DNA of 64,000 bases, taken from positions 1,270,501 to 1,334,500 of the forward strand of contig NZ_UHFH01000003.1 in NCBI RefSeq assembly GCF_900459225.1, in the 5' to 3' direction. Source of the stretch: Streptococcus dysgalactiae subsp. dysgalactiae. GTDB taxonomy: Bacteria > Bacillota > Bacilli > Lactobacillales > Streptococcaceae. Numbering within the stretch: position 1 is the stretch's first letter; every line of letters starts with the position of its first letter. The notes beneath the pieces were generated by a model. The model was not told where the DNA came from and did not search any database. It saw only the letters and a list, made by a program, of their open reading frames with translations. Positions 1 through 6,613 of this stretch are shown in pieces. Both the position numbers and the translations under genes were made by a program.

Positions 1-352
1 TAGTTACAGCGGATAATCCTTGAGCAGCTGGCGTGGCAATCCCAATCACCAAATCATTTCCTGATTGCGTTAATTGGCGACTCATGGTTTGAATTTTACT
101 TTGATCCCCTTCGGCATTCATGAGTGTAATGATCACTTTTTTCCCTTTTGGGATATGCTTGCTCAGTTGATCCTCAATGCCTTGCTCAATATCGTCTAGG
201 GCTTCGTGGGTAACCAGTTGTAAGATACCAATTTTAATATTTTGTTGGTTAGCTAAATCACGGTTTGCCTGTGATACTCCTTTTGATAATAGAGAGCCTA
301 TCACCATGACTGTCAGCAAGATTAGCGTCGCTATTAAACTCTTGTTTTTCAT
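1..352 (-). CDS. trpX: Tryptophan-type ABC transporter substrate-binding protein, N-terminal part (trpX-like)
   Basis: The gene runs off the left edge, so only the first 117 codons are present. The start ATG at 350-352 follows a GAGG Shine-Dalgarno six bases upstream. The protein opens with MKNKSL and one hydrophobic segment (signal peptide or anchor). It continues into a periplasmic-binding-like fold with IKIGILQLVTHEALD and VIGIATPAAQGLS, which are typical of the ABC_sub_bind (PF04392) family. Streptococcal members of this family are known as TrpX, the binding protein of a tryptophan uptake system. Here that role is independently supported by the Trp-codon leader peptides just upstream. The permease and ATPase genes would lie beyond the window. 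Lack of the C-terminus prevents checking the full domain. Confidence 0.8.
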   Translation of the reverse strand, partial: MKNKSLIATLILLTVMVIGSLLSKGVSQANRDLANQQNIKIGILQLVTHEALDDIEQGIEDQLSKHIPKGKKVIITLMNAEGDQSKIQTMSRQLTQSGNDLVIGIATPAAQGLSAVT

Positions 353-407
353 CTTGTTCCTCACATTTCATCTTCATATCGTTAACAGATTGATGAGAAT
401 ACTTTTT

Positions 408-443
408 AAAAGAAAAAGCACTTAGTAATGACTACTAGGCGCT
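408..443 (-). terminator. Attenuator terminator in the trpX leader
   Basis: Minus-strand RNA forms AGCGCCTAGTA / TACTAAGTGCT (one G-U, one mismatch) around a five-base loop, followed by TTTTTCTTTT. It lies about 55 bases before the trpX start and after the leader peptides. The 5' arm (AGCGC, 439-443) can pair instead with GCGCT at 468-472, a natural antiterminator. The arrangement is that of a transcription attenuator. The structure was read by eye, not folded by software. Confidence 0.75.
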
Positions 444-495
444 CTTGTGAAATCCAATCTTAGCCTTAGCGCACAGATATCTTTTTAGAAGTACT

Positions 496-522
496 CTAAA
501 AGTCGTATCTATGCCAATCCAT
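496..522 (-). CDS. Second Trp-containing leader peptide (8 aa)
   Basis: The predicted peptide is MDWHRYDF and it starts 10 bases after the stop of leader peptide 1. It lacks a strong Shine-Dalgarno of its own, so any translation probably depends on ribosomes finishing peptide 1. Its TTGGCATAGATA sequence repeats the end of peptide 1 almost exactly, so both encode Trp-His-Arg. GCATAGATA at 506-514 can pair with TATCTGTGC at 471-479, just ahead of the antiterminator arm. Translation is inferred only from position and the repeated Trp codon context. Confidence 0.45.
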   Translation of the reverse strand: MDWHRYDF

Positions 523-531
523 AAACACAAC

Positions 532-579
532 TTATCTATGCCAGCTTTGCCAATTAGTTAGATGTTGTGTTTGGGCCAT
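532..579 (-). CDS. Trp leader peptide (15 aa) of the trpX attenuator
   Basis: A short reading frame encodes MAQTQHLTNWQSWHR with Trp at positions 10 and 13. AAAGGAAG lies eight bases upstream of its ATG. It sits between a sigma-A promoter (609-636) and an attenuator terminator (408-443), all on the minus strand in front of trpX. ACACAAC inside the frame can pair with GTTGTGT just after its stop, a classical 1:2 leader hairpin. Ribosome stalling on Trp codons when tryptophan is scarce would favour antitermination. No T-box motif is visible, so this looks like peptide attenuation rather than T-box control. Confidence 0.7.
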   Translation of the reverse strand: MAQTQHLTNWQSWHR

Positions 580-608
580 TGCAGGACTTCCTTTCTTGTT
601 TTTTTAAC

Positions 609-636
609 ATTATAACCTAAATTGAGGAAATTGCAA
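609..636 (-). promoter_or_regulatory. Sigma-A promoter of the trpX leader transcript
   Basis: TTGCAA (631-636) and a perfect TATAAT (609-614) are separated by 16 bases on the minus strand. The start point would fall near 600-603, about 25 bases before the first leader peptide. The ICE end lies 17 bases upstream of the -35 box, so the promoter core is intact but everything further upstream is ICE DNA. Confidence 0.8.
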
Positions 637-643
637 GCACTTT

Positions 644-653
644 CGTCCATATT
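644..653. repeat. Left 10-bp target-site duplication of the ICE
   Basis: CGTCCATATT occurs here and again, in direct orientation, at 32860-32869. The two copies directly abut the terminal inverted repeats at 654 and 32859. This is the expected footprint of DDE-transposase insertion. Confidence 0.92.
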
Positions 654-690
654 GTATGTGTCTCAATTTTTGTGAAAATTAAATTTATCC
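654..690 (+). repeat. Left terminal inverted repeat of the ICE
   Basis: Reading inward the end starts GTATGTGTCTCAATTTTTG. The right end, read inward on the minus strand from 32859, starts GTAAGTGTCTAGAGTTTTG. Twenty of the first 24 positions agree, and similarity continues weakly into an A/T-rich stretch. Confidence 0.9.
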
Positions 691-724
691 CTTATCACTC
701 AAGAAAACAAGCCTACTTTTTATG

Positions 725-880
725 AAAAAAGACTGAAACAAGCCATTTTCCCCTTGCTTCAGTCTTGACGTTATCGTGTATGTTATAGTACAATAAGGTT
801 CGACTGATTAAGTCAAGGGACAACTTGCTTAATCGGTGGTGTAGGAGTTCGTCGCTCCTACACCTTTTTTGTTTTTGACA
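725..880 (-). ncRNA. Candidate structured small RNA, about 150 nt, minus strand
   Basis: A promoter at 886-914 (TTGCAT, 17-bp spacer, TATAAT) would start a transcript near 880. It runs through a perfect 10-bp hairpin (838-864), a bulged 11-bp hairpin (806-834) and an intrinsic terminator with 13 of 14 arm bases paired (729-766) followed by TTTTTT. The only possible frame is a seven-codon one near the 5' end without a ribosome-binding site. It overlaps a plus-strand RNA candidate (801-870) completely. I do not recognise an Rfam family. Expression is inferred from signals only. Confidence 0.5.
801..870 (+). ncRNA. Candidate 70-nt antisense RNA, plus strand
   Basis: TTGACG (765-770) and TACAAT (789-794) with an 18-bp spacer predict a start near 801. 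The transcript would contain the hairpin GATTAAG/CTTAATC (806-834) and end at a textbook terminator: GGTGTAGGAG, seven-base loop, CTCCTACACC, then six T (838-870). It is fully complementary to the minus-strand RNA candidate, as in plasmid copy-control or type I antitoxin pairs. No coding capacity is visible. Confidence 0.45.
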
Positions 881-885
881 TTGTT

Positions 886-914
886 ATTATAGCATTCTTA
901 TAGACTAAATGCAA
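886..914 (-). promoter_or_regulatory. Promoter of the minus-strand small RNA near the ICE left end
   Basis: TTGCAT at 909-914 and a perfect TATAAT at 886-891 are separated by exactly 17 bases on the minus strand. It points toward the ICE left end and trpX, but the terminator at 725-766 should stop it before leaving the element. Confidence 0.65.
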
Positions 915-928
915 GTGAATACACGACA

Positions 929-961
929 AAAAAGCCCTAAAAATCAACTTTTTAGCGGTTT
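929..961 (-). terminator. Weak terminator downstream of the transposase
   Basis: CTAAAAA and TTTTTAG form a short stem followed on the minus strand by GGGCTTTTTT, 25 bases after the transposase stop. The stem is AT-rich, so termination may be partial. Confidence 0.5.
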
Positions 962-985
962 TTCCTGGTTCGCATCTTCTCGTAT

Positions 986-2266
986 CTAATGCTTAATAAT
1001 GACTGCCCCATGGGGATAATGATCAACTAAATGGCCTACTCCTAAACGTGTTCCTTTATATTCTTCGTACCGTTTGCGCCAATCACCAAAGAATAAATTT
1101 TCTAATTGATCGATTCTCTCCAAGAGGATTAACTTAGCCATCGCATAAGCCCCCTTAAGACTCCAATACATTCCTCGATGTTTCATACGATACGTGACTT
1201 TCCGATGTTGCGACTCCATAACACCAATTCCTCTTGACGCTAAACCTCTTAACTTAGCCGGCTTAGTATCCTTAAAGTTCCTAAAGAGTTTTTGTTTAAA
1301 GGCAATCAAACGCTCATACTCTTCTTCACTCGTAACCAGTGATTCTGTTGTATCAAAAACAGTTCGTAATAATGATTTTCGATGTGTTTCGATAGCCTTA
1401 AACGCTAAATCTCTTAATAGTTTAGGATAGGGTTTAAAAAACTGTTTTAGACTATCATTTAGGTGATAACTATCCCAAAAATGTTCATGATGTTTAATTC
1501 CCAGTGCTTTCTTAATTTCCTGAAAGGCACGTCTCGTGTAACCTTTACCGTTATCTGAATTTGTCACAAGCAACGTTTGATCTGTTAGTTCAAAATGATT
1601 ATAGAGATAATCAAGCAGCTCTGACATTGCTTTATCGTAATTGGTATGAATAATCTCGTGCTTGTTTTGCAGGATGTAGCGGTTTTTGCCAACCTTTTTA
1701 GAGCCTGTATGGATAAGGAAATGGGCCAGGTCCGTATTATGTCGTTCATCTTTTCCTGAAGTTGTTTTTACCATCACACCATCCCCTTCAATACAGAATT
1801 GTTGTACCTTTAATTTATGTGGTGATTCTTTTTCAACAAAGAAGCGATAACGCTCTCGTTCAAAAAAGAGATTCTCGGCCATTTTAACAGCTTTTAAAAC
1901 CGTATCTTTAGTAATACTCAAGCGGTAAGTATCACGAACCGAACGACAAACTTCTCTGTAAGACATCTTAGAGGCTAGCTTAGCTAATTGAAATAGCAAC
2001 TCTGGAGAATAGCGCAGATACTTCTTTAAACCTAGCCATTCATCTACGGGATAACGTGTCTTTTTCCCTTTACACCATCTATTTCTTGAGAAAGTCATTT
2101 CTCCAAAAGTAAAAAGGACTGTTCGTTCTGGGGCGTCAATTCTTCGATATCCATTCATACGCATCGTTGATGCGACTTGCTTATCATAAGCTGCCACTTG
2201 CTTTAGAAAGGCTAGTTCACTTTGTCTATTACGCTCTACTAAAAAAGTTTTTTCATCAAATCTCAT
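986..2266 (-). CDS. DDE transposase, ISLre2/UPF0236 type (ICE recombinase)
   Basis: This 426-residue protein has the UPF0236/ISLre2 layout. There is a basic N-terminal region with RWCKGKKTRYPVDEWLGLKK, followed by acidic catalytic candidates in CIEGDGVMVK (about residue 158), in LLVTNSDNGKGYTRR (about 240) and in IGVMESQHRKVTYRMKHRG (about 350). These motifs match the DDE core of the Mutator-like superfamily. It is the only recombinase in the element and lies 0.33 kb from the left terminal repeat, so it very likely drives excision and insertion of the whole ICE rather than of a separate IS. No second pair of IS-like ends was found immediately around it. The Shine-Dalgarno is weak. Length is normal for the family and no frameshift is seen. 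Confidence 0.88.
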   Translation of the reverse strand: MRFDEKTFLVERNRQSELAFLKQVAAYDKQVASTMRMNGYRRIDAPERTVLFTFGEMTFSRNRWCKGKKTRYPVDEWLGLKKYLRYSPELLFQLAKLASKMSYREVCRSVRDTYRLSITKDTVLKAVKMAENLFFERERYRFFVEKESPHKLKVQQFCIEGDGVMVKTTSGKDERHNTDLAHFLIHTGSKKVGKNRYILQNKHEIIHTNYDKAMSELLDYLYNHFELTDQTLLVTNSDNGKGYTRRAFQEIKKALGIKHHEHFWDSYHLNDSLKQFFKPYPKLLRDLAFKAIETHRKSLLRTVFDTTESLVTSEEEYERLIAFKQKLFRNFKDTKPAKLRGLASRGIGVMESQHRKVTYRMKHRGMYWSLKGAYAMAKLILLERIDQLENLFFGDWRKRYEEYKGTRLGVGHLVDHYPHGAVIIKH

Positions 2267-2489
2267 AAGTCTATTTTAACTTAAATCAAACATTTTGACA
2301 TCTTACATAAAAAAAGCGATTACATCTATACTGTTTTTTAAAATTGTTATATAATAAAATTATGAATCTGTTATGTATGTGCTGTTATTTTAAATTTTTC
2401 TATAATAAAATTAGTAACCAATCACCTAATTAGTAAGAAGGGGGGTCTAAGCGTTAATAAGGTGAGCTATTATAAAAAGGAGAAACTCC
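2267..2489. other. AT-rich divergent promoter region between transposase and cargo genes
   Basis: This 223-bp gap separates the minus-strand transposase from the plus-strand secreted-protein genes. TATAATAAAATTA occurs twice (2350-2362 and 2401-2413). The second copy provides a TATAAT -10 for the cargo genes with a poor -35 (TGTGCT, 17-bp spacer). The 51-bp spacing of the two copies might mark regulator binding, but nothing more can be proved. Confidence 0.35.
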
Positions 2490-3134
2490 ATGAAGGCAAA
2501 ATCTCTTATCGTATCAATTACATCACTTTTCCTATTAGGAGCCTGCGCCACTGTCTCTGCGGCTGAATATCAGTCAACCACTCCAGATTTATTATCTCCA
2601 GTTATCAATGATAATCAAATTGTAGAAGCTTTACCAGAGGGCGGATTTATTTACAATCTCAATGGAAGCTCGACATTTGATCCTACTATTGTTACAAATA
2701 ATCAAGGGAAGCTAATGTCTTATAAGCAGTACAAAGATACAGAAATTCCTAATAAAGGCATGGTTGACTATATAAACCCTCCAATTTTAGTCAGGTCTGC
2801 CTCTCCTTATAGAGCTACCAATAATCCTAAGATTCTTCCTTTAGGACAAAGCTATCGTTCTCAAGCTTTCTCAGGGTCAGGTTGGCGTTTTTCAGAACTT
2901 AAATTTGAGGCTGCACCGGGAACTGGAACTTGGTTATTTTGGGAATCTGTTGGAGACAGCGGATTAGTTGGAAATGAATATGAAGCTTACCGTACTTATG
3001 AATCTAAAAAACCTGTTTCTAGAGCAGTCATTGAAAACGGTCAAGGAAAGTATGTTAACGGCGAAGGTTCTTGGCTATTCTTCTATACTCATAATCCAGT
3101 TAATGGTTCTTGGTATAGAGTCACTAATAAATAA
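2490..3134 (+). CDS. Secreted protein of unknown function (ICE cargo 1)
   Basis: The 214-residue product starts after a strong AAAGGAG site. It has a clear signal peptide (MKAKSLIV, then a hydrophobic core). The core ends in LLGAC, so lipid modification at Cys19 or cleavage after the later Ala-Ala are both possible. The mature part has no transmembrane segment. It contains aromatic-rich stretches such as SGSGWRFSEL and GTWLFWESVGD, and ends in GSWYRVTNK, suggesting a compact beta-rich domain. I do not recognise a family. It is followed 12 bp later by a second secreted protein, and together they form the only plus-strand cargo operon of the ICE. RD2 elements also carry two adjacent secreted proteins, by my recollection. 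Confidence 0.75.
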   Translation: MKAKSLIVSITSLFLLGACATVSAAEYQSTTPDLLSPVINDNQIVEALPEGGFIYNLNGSSTFDPTIVTNNQGKLMSYKQYKDTEIPNKGMVDYINPPILVRSASPYRATNNPKILPLGQSYRSQAFSGSGWRFSELKFEAAPGTGTWLFWESVGDSGLVGNEYEAYRTYESKKPVSRAVIENGQGKYVNGEGSWLFFYTHNPVNGSWYRVTNK

Positions 3135-3146
3135 GGATATATAATT

Positions 3147-3659
3147 ATGAAAAATAAGATTTCTTTAGGCTTAGGAGTAGGATTACTATTGTGTCCTCTG
3201 GTTATTTCTCAACAGACTTTCGCCTCAACTGAACAACAAGTAACACAAGAAACCACAGCAGTAGAAAAAAATCTCCCAAAAGAAGGGACACTTACAAGAA
3301 GCTTTGAAATCCCCCTAACTAAAAAAATGACGGTCAAGGATGTCTATAAAGTGGACCTTAATAATCGATCCGTAAAAAATTTAAAGAAAAAAGCTAAAAA
3401 AGACCCTTACTTGATTAATTCTTTTCTTGCTCATCCAGATACAGTATGGGTCATTTGTCATGGTGGTGGAATAGACTTCAGCTATGATATGCGTACTAAA
3501 TTCGGCATTGAAAAAGTTAATTTGGCAGATGGAAAAGTCATTGACAGGGATGATGAACCAATCACAGTTGGTGCAGTCAAAAAATTATTAATGGATCTTG
3601 ATAATCAAATTATTGATTATTCTAAAGTTGTTCCATCAGATAACACATTGGTTTATTAA
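3147..3659 (+). CDS. Secreted protein of unknown function (ICE cargo 2)
   Basis: The 170-residue product begins with an N-terminal signal peptide (MKNKISLGLGVGLLL) that probably ends after QQTFAS. A Thr/Glu-rich linker follows, then a basic, soluble C-terminal domain with NRSVKNLKKKAKKDPY and DTVWVICHGGGIDFSYDM. Cys, His and acidic residues are close together there, but no catalytic signature is certain. It is co-transcribed with the preceding secreted protein and ends at an intrinsic terminator. The ribosome site is weak (AAGGATAT), suggesting coupling to the upstream gene. No homologous family is recognised. Being secreted and ICE-borne, it could act on host or competitor, but that is speculation. 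Confidence 0.72.
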   Translation: MKNKISLGLGVGLLLCPLVISQQTFASTEQQVTQETTAVEKNLPKEGTLTRSFEIPLTKKMTVKDVYKVDLNNRSVKNLKKKAKKDPYLINSFLAHPDTVWVICHGGGIDFSYDMRTKFGIEKVNLADGKVIDRDDEPITVGAVKKLLMDLDNQIIDYSKVVPSDNTLVY

Positions 3660-3697
3660 CCGTTATTCCTTTTATTGAATAGATATATTGAATAGAG

Positions 3698-3737
3698 ACC
3701 GTCAAATTGTGATTAATCATAGATTTTGACGGTTTTT
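3698..3737 (+). terminator. Terminator of the secreted cargo operon
   Basis: ACCGTCAAA (3698-3706) pairs with TTTGACGGT (3725-3733) around an 18-base loop that contains its own short dyad, and TTTT follows. It lies 38 bp after the second cargo gene. Confidence 0.8.
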
Positions 3738-3756
3738 CCTTTGCTTTTAAAACAAG

Positions 3757-3924
3757 TTAATGACTATCTCCTTCAATAAGGATATCATTCTAATTAATAG
3801 CGATTGTATTATTACACAAATTCTTAATAGATTCTTTGATTTGGTCAATTTGGTATTAAAAATGTTTTTTCGCATCGCTCTCATAGGGAGTGATGTCAGA
3901 TAATACCAAAGTTTCAATGTGCAT
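3757..3924 (-). pseudogene. Remnant of a ParB-like N-terminal domain gene
   Basis: An ATG at 3922-3924 with AAGGAG upstream opens MHIETLVLSDITPYESDAKK, then meets TAA. The same frame continues as YQIDQIKESIKN, another stop, and NDILIEGDSH. This is recognisably the start of a ParB/Srx-type domain (DI.PYE..AKKH, QI..I..SI, and I.EG.GR, with the last residue changed). At least two in-frame stops and the missing remainder show decay. It begins 11 bases after the relaxase stop, so it was once the last gene of the mobilisation operon. The intact relatives are often fused to a DNA methyltransferase. Confidence 0.6.
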
Positions 3925-3935
3925 AGTGACTCCTT

Positions 3936-5567
3936 TTATCGTTGACGAGTTTTTGATTGGTGATACTTATGGTCATAGCGTTCCTCCATTTCGTTCGCAA
4001 AATCGTAGTCCGTCACAATACGATTACGACGTTCCAACAGAGTTTCACGTTCAATTTGTAGTTCTTTAATCTCTTTACGTATCAGATGACGCTCAGTTGC
4101 ACTGCTAACTTTAGCTTTTTCTAAAATAGCCATAGTGACTACAGACGGGATTAATTCATCCTGATAATCGGACAAGGCACCTAGTACTTTATTTAGATAG
4201 GCGATCTTATCATCCAACGCTGTCAAGGTTTTATCCGTTGCTTCTAGTTGCTCTAAAAAGCGTTCTTGCATTTCCTGAAACTGTTTGGAATTAGTAACCT
4301 TGTTAATGGCTAAGAAATTAAATTCTTCAACTAATTGATCTAATTTGGAAATTTGGCTATTTTTAGTTAGAATGACTTCTCCATTTTGACTAGCTAATTG
4401 TTTGATTAGAGTTGTTCCTTTGATAAAACGGTTTTGTTCCGAGTGATCCGCATTCAAAAAGTAAAAGAAATCATTTTTCTTTAGATAAGCCGTAAAGGTT
4501 CCATCTTCATTTTGGTCTAGCATACGAGCTGAAATAGAAACTGTTCCTTGTCGGTCTAAGCCAAAAGTGATTGGGACATGAATAGATTTTGTCGTTAAGC
4601 GGGAAATTTGCCAGGGCTCAATAATAACTTTCATTTCAAAGTCTTCTGCTTTCTTAGCCTGTTCTTCATTGTACTTTTCTTTGATATTATCCAAGTTATA
4701 AACTACTTCATTAAATGACAATCTCTCTTCAACTTTTTCAAGACTGTACTTGCCTTTTTTAGACAGCGTTCTATCTCTGACTGGCCGCTGTTGAGGCTGA
4801 TCAGCTAATCGATAAGTGACGTACTTACCATTGGTATCTATTTGTAAGTTCAAAGCTTTAGCTTTTTGTAAGAGGTCTTGCTTATCAAGTGAATGTCTTA
4901 TCAGAAAATCTAAGCGTTCCTTTATCTCAAAACGGAAATTATGTTGACGCCGCCAAGCAGAATAATCAGTATAAGAATTTCTTAGTTTGGGTTCTAAAAT
5001 TTTAGCCCCGTACAATTCCGCATATTTATCTGAAATATGTTCTAAACTTTTCTTCGTACCTTTTTGCCAACGAAATTTTTTTAGGGTTACTTCATTGGTT
5101 GTATTAAAAATAATATGATTGTGTAAAAAACCTTTATCGACGTGTGTCGCTACAACAAATTGGTAATCTCCTCCTGTAAATTCTAAGGCTGTTTTTCGAC
5201 CAATTTCATTCACTTCTTCAGGTGTCAAATTGTCATCTGGTGAAAAGGATTGAACGATATGATGCGCCAAGACACGATTATCATTTTTCAAATCTGACAA
5301 GGTGTCATTATCATAGAGGTCATCAACTGACTGTTTCAATAAAATGAAATCATCATAAATGGCATCACGGTCGCTTGAGTCAATGAGGTGATGGCCTGAA
5401 ATCAATTTCTTGTGAACCTCACCATCTACCGTTAGCGTATAATCAAAAGCATCATCTTCATCATGTTGCTCAACTTTCATAAGAGTCGCATCATCACGTG
5501 TGATATAATCAATGGCTCGTTTTAAGTTTTTAGTTTGTTTGATTTGAAAGACTTTGGTCACTACCAT
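3936..5567 (-). CDS. Relaxase (MobA/VirD2 family, PcfG-like)
   Basis: The 543-residue product would nick oriT and pilot the strand through the T4SS. The ATG at 5565-5567 (MVVTKVFQIKQTKN) is preferred over one 13 codons upstream, because AAAGGAGG precedes it and relaxases of this family usually begin this way. The family motif THVDKGFLHNHIIF is near residue 140. Its paired histidines bind the metal, and the nucleophilic Tyr is probably one of the Tyr residues in the N-terminal 30. The C-terminal half is helical and charged. The gene overlaps mobC by 38 bp, the usual pcfF-pcfG arrangement. It is followed by the ParB-like remnant. Confidence 0.92.
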   Translation of the reverse strand: MVVTKVFQIKQTKNLKRAIDYITRDDATLMKVEQHDEDDAFDYTLTVDGEVHKKLISGHHLIDSSDRDAIYDDFILLKQSVDDLYDNDTLSDLKNDNRVLAHHIVQSFSPDDNLTPEEVNEIGRKTALEFTGGDYQFVVATHVDKGFLHNHIIFNTTNEVTLKKFRWQKGTKKSLEHISDKYAELYGAKILEPKLRNSYTDYSAWRRQHNFRFEIKERLDFLIRHSLDKQDLLQKAKALNLQIDTNGKYVTYRLADQPQQRPVRDRTLSKKGKYSLEKVEERLSFNEVVYNLDNIKEKYNEEQAKKAEDFEMKVIIEPWQISRLTTKSIHVPITFGLDRQGTVSISARMLDQNEDGTFTAYLKKNDFFYFLNADHSEQNRFIKGTTLIKQLASQNGEVILTKNSQISKLDQLVEEFNFLAINKVTNSKQFQEMQERFLEQLEATDKTLTALDDKIAYLNKVLGALSDYQDELIPSVVTMAILEKAKVSSATERHLIRKEIKELQIERETLLERRNRIVTDYDFANEMEERYDHKYHQSKTRQR

Positions 5568-5913
5568 GTTGTTTGGCAACCTCCTTTGTTTTAAATTCTT
5601 GGACAATCATCTGTTGGAGTTCTTTGACTTCTTCTTGTAAAGCTTTAAATAGCTCCTGGTCAATTTCCTCAAAAGTGTTCACGTAACGAACCAGCTGGTT
5701 GATATTTTGACCAATGCGATTGACTTCAATCCGTAGTTGACGCAATTCAGAATAGTCATACCTTTCAATTTTACCCTCAAGTAACATCTTTAAAGCGTAA
5801 GCTTGAAAGGTTTTCTTTCCTGATAACGTAATCCGATGACGTAACTTATCAGCTTCACTATAGTTCGTTGAAAACTTGAAAACAATAGGCCTAGTTCTCT
5901 TCTTTTGTTCCAT
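5530..5913 (-). CDS. Relaxosome accessory protein (MobC family, PcfF-like)
   Basis: The start at MEQKKRTR is chosen for the AGGAAG site just before it, giving 127 residues. The N-terminal half resembles ribbon-helix-helix oriT-binding proteins (RPIVFKFSTNYSEADKLRHR, then a helix). The C-terminal half contains the MobC signature region with LRQLRIEVNRIGQNINQLVR, then acidic coiled coil. Such proteins recruit the relaxase to the origin of transfer. The gene lies directly downstream of the candidate oriT and overlaps the relaxase gene. Its own promoter should be in the oriT region, because a terminator separates it from the T4SS operon. Confidence 0.88.
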   Translation of the reverse strand: MEQKKRTRPIVFKFSTNYSEADKLRHRITLSGKKTFQAYALKMLLEGKIERYDYSELRQLRIEVNRIGQNINQLVRYVNTFEEIDQELFKALQEEVKELQQMIVQEFKTKEVAKQHGSDQSLSNQTN

Positions 5914-5934
5914 CTTCCTTCTTCCTTTCCTCAT

Positions 5935-6220
5935 TTCTACTTATTCGTCCTTACTAGGGACTTGACAGTTTTCTCAGAGCCCAGTAGGCTTATTCTCTGG
6001 CAAGCGTAGCACGTGTGGCCACACATGCGTAAATAAAAAGGGCGACAAGCCTATTTGCGGGTATCCCACAATTAGACTTTTGCCTTTTTCAGTTTTGGGG
6101 AAATCCCCAATCCCCTTTTTTGCACGACGTGTACTTTGTAATGTTACACTTTTTTCCGATCCTGCATTTTGATCAATGGCACAGCTTTTAAAAGTGTCAT
6201 TTTTGAAAAATGCACGCAGT
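5935..6220. other. Candidate origin of transfer (oriT) region
   Basis: This non-coding stretch upstream of mobC-relaxase is dense in dyads: TAGGCTT/AAGCCTA (5985-5991, 6047-6053) flanking the perfect palindrome GTGTGGCCACAC (6013-6024), TTGGGG/CCCCAA (6095-6110), and CATTTTTGAAAAATG (6198-6212). ATCCTGC at 6159-6165 matches six of the IncP-type nick consensus positions, with the cut expected between 6164 and 6165. Its place next to the relaxosome genes is the usual oriT place. The nick site is inference. Confidence 0.6.
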
Positions 6221-6248
6221 AAAAAACGGACAATCGTTACATTGTCCG
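6221..6248 (-). terminator. Terminator ending the T4SS operon before oriT
   Basis: On the minus strand CGGACAAT, six-base loop, ATTGTCCG is followed by TTTTTT, 15 bases after the stop of the small acidic gene. It separates the long transfer operon from mobC and the relaxase. Confidence 0.8.
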
Positions 6249-6262
6249 CTTCTTATGTTGTG

Positions 6263-6562
6263 TCAATCAACATGTATTGTGGTTGGCTCCCAAGACAACA
6301 TGTCTAATGTCATTTTTTGAAATTGGGCTTCAGACAGAGTTTCTAGCACTGTAAGTGTTATCTGTAGGTCTTCTTCATAATCTGTGACTTGGTCAGCTTG
6401 AAGCATTATCAAATCGTTTTTAATGACAGTTACGAGCTCCTCTTTTGTCAGTTGTGCCTGTTGTTGCTGGATGACTTTCTTGTCTTTGAGCCACTCATCT
6501 ATCTCAAATAAGTAGGTCATTAGAATCACTTCAGTTGTCGTCATCATCTCTTCGGTTATCAT
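6263..6562 (-). CDS. Small acidic protein of the transfer operon (PcfE position)
   Basis: The 99-residue, acidic, predicted helical protein has Gln- and Leu-rich segments (IQQQQAQLTKEEL) and no signal peptide or membrane segment. AGGAGG lies seven bases before the start. It occupies the place of pcfE in the Enterococcus pCF10 order pcfC-pcfD-pcfE-pcfF-pcfG, between the primase-like gene and mobC. I recognise no domain. It is the last gene before an intrinsic terminator. A relaxosome or regulatory role is only positional inference. Confidence 0.7.
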   Translation of the reverse strand: MITEEMMTTTEVILMTYLFEIDEWLKDKKVIQQQQAQLTKEELVTVIKNDLIMLQADQVTDYEEDLQITLTVLETLSEAQFQKMTLDMLSWEPTTIHVD

Positions 6563-6613
6563 ATCTTTGTCCTCCTGATAGTGTTATTGCTTTCTGTGAT
6601 GACCTACGTTGCA

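Noticed and set aside
353..608. T-box riboswitch upstream of trpX
   Set aside because: The AGGGTGGNACCGCG-type T-box sequence is absent, while Trp-rich leader peptides are present.
729..870. Resemblance to a tracrRNA (hairpins and AATAAGG-like segment)
   Set aside because: No CRISPR repeats or cas genes are near, and no anti-repeat partner was found. A plain antisense RNA pair explains the promoters and terminators better.
986..2266. An independent IS element inserted in the ICE
   Set aside because: I found no matched inverted ends or duplication immediately around the gene. The ICE ends themselves fit a transposase of this type.
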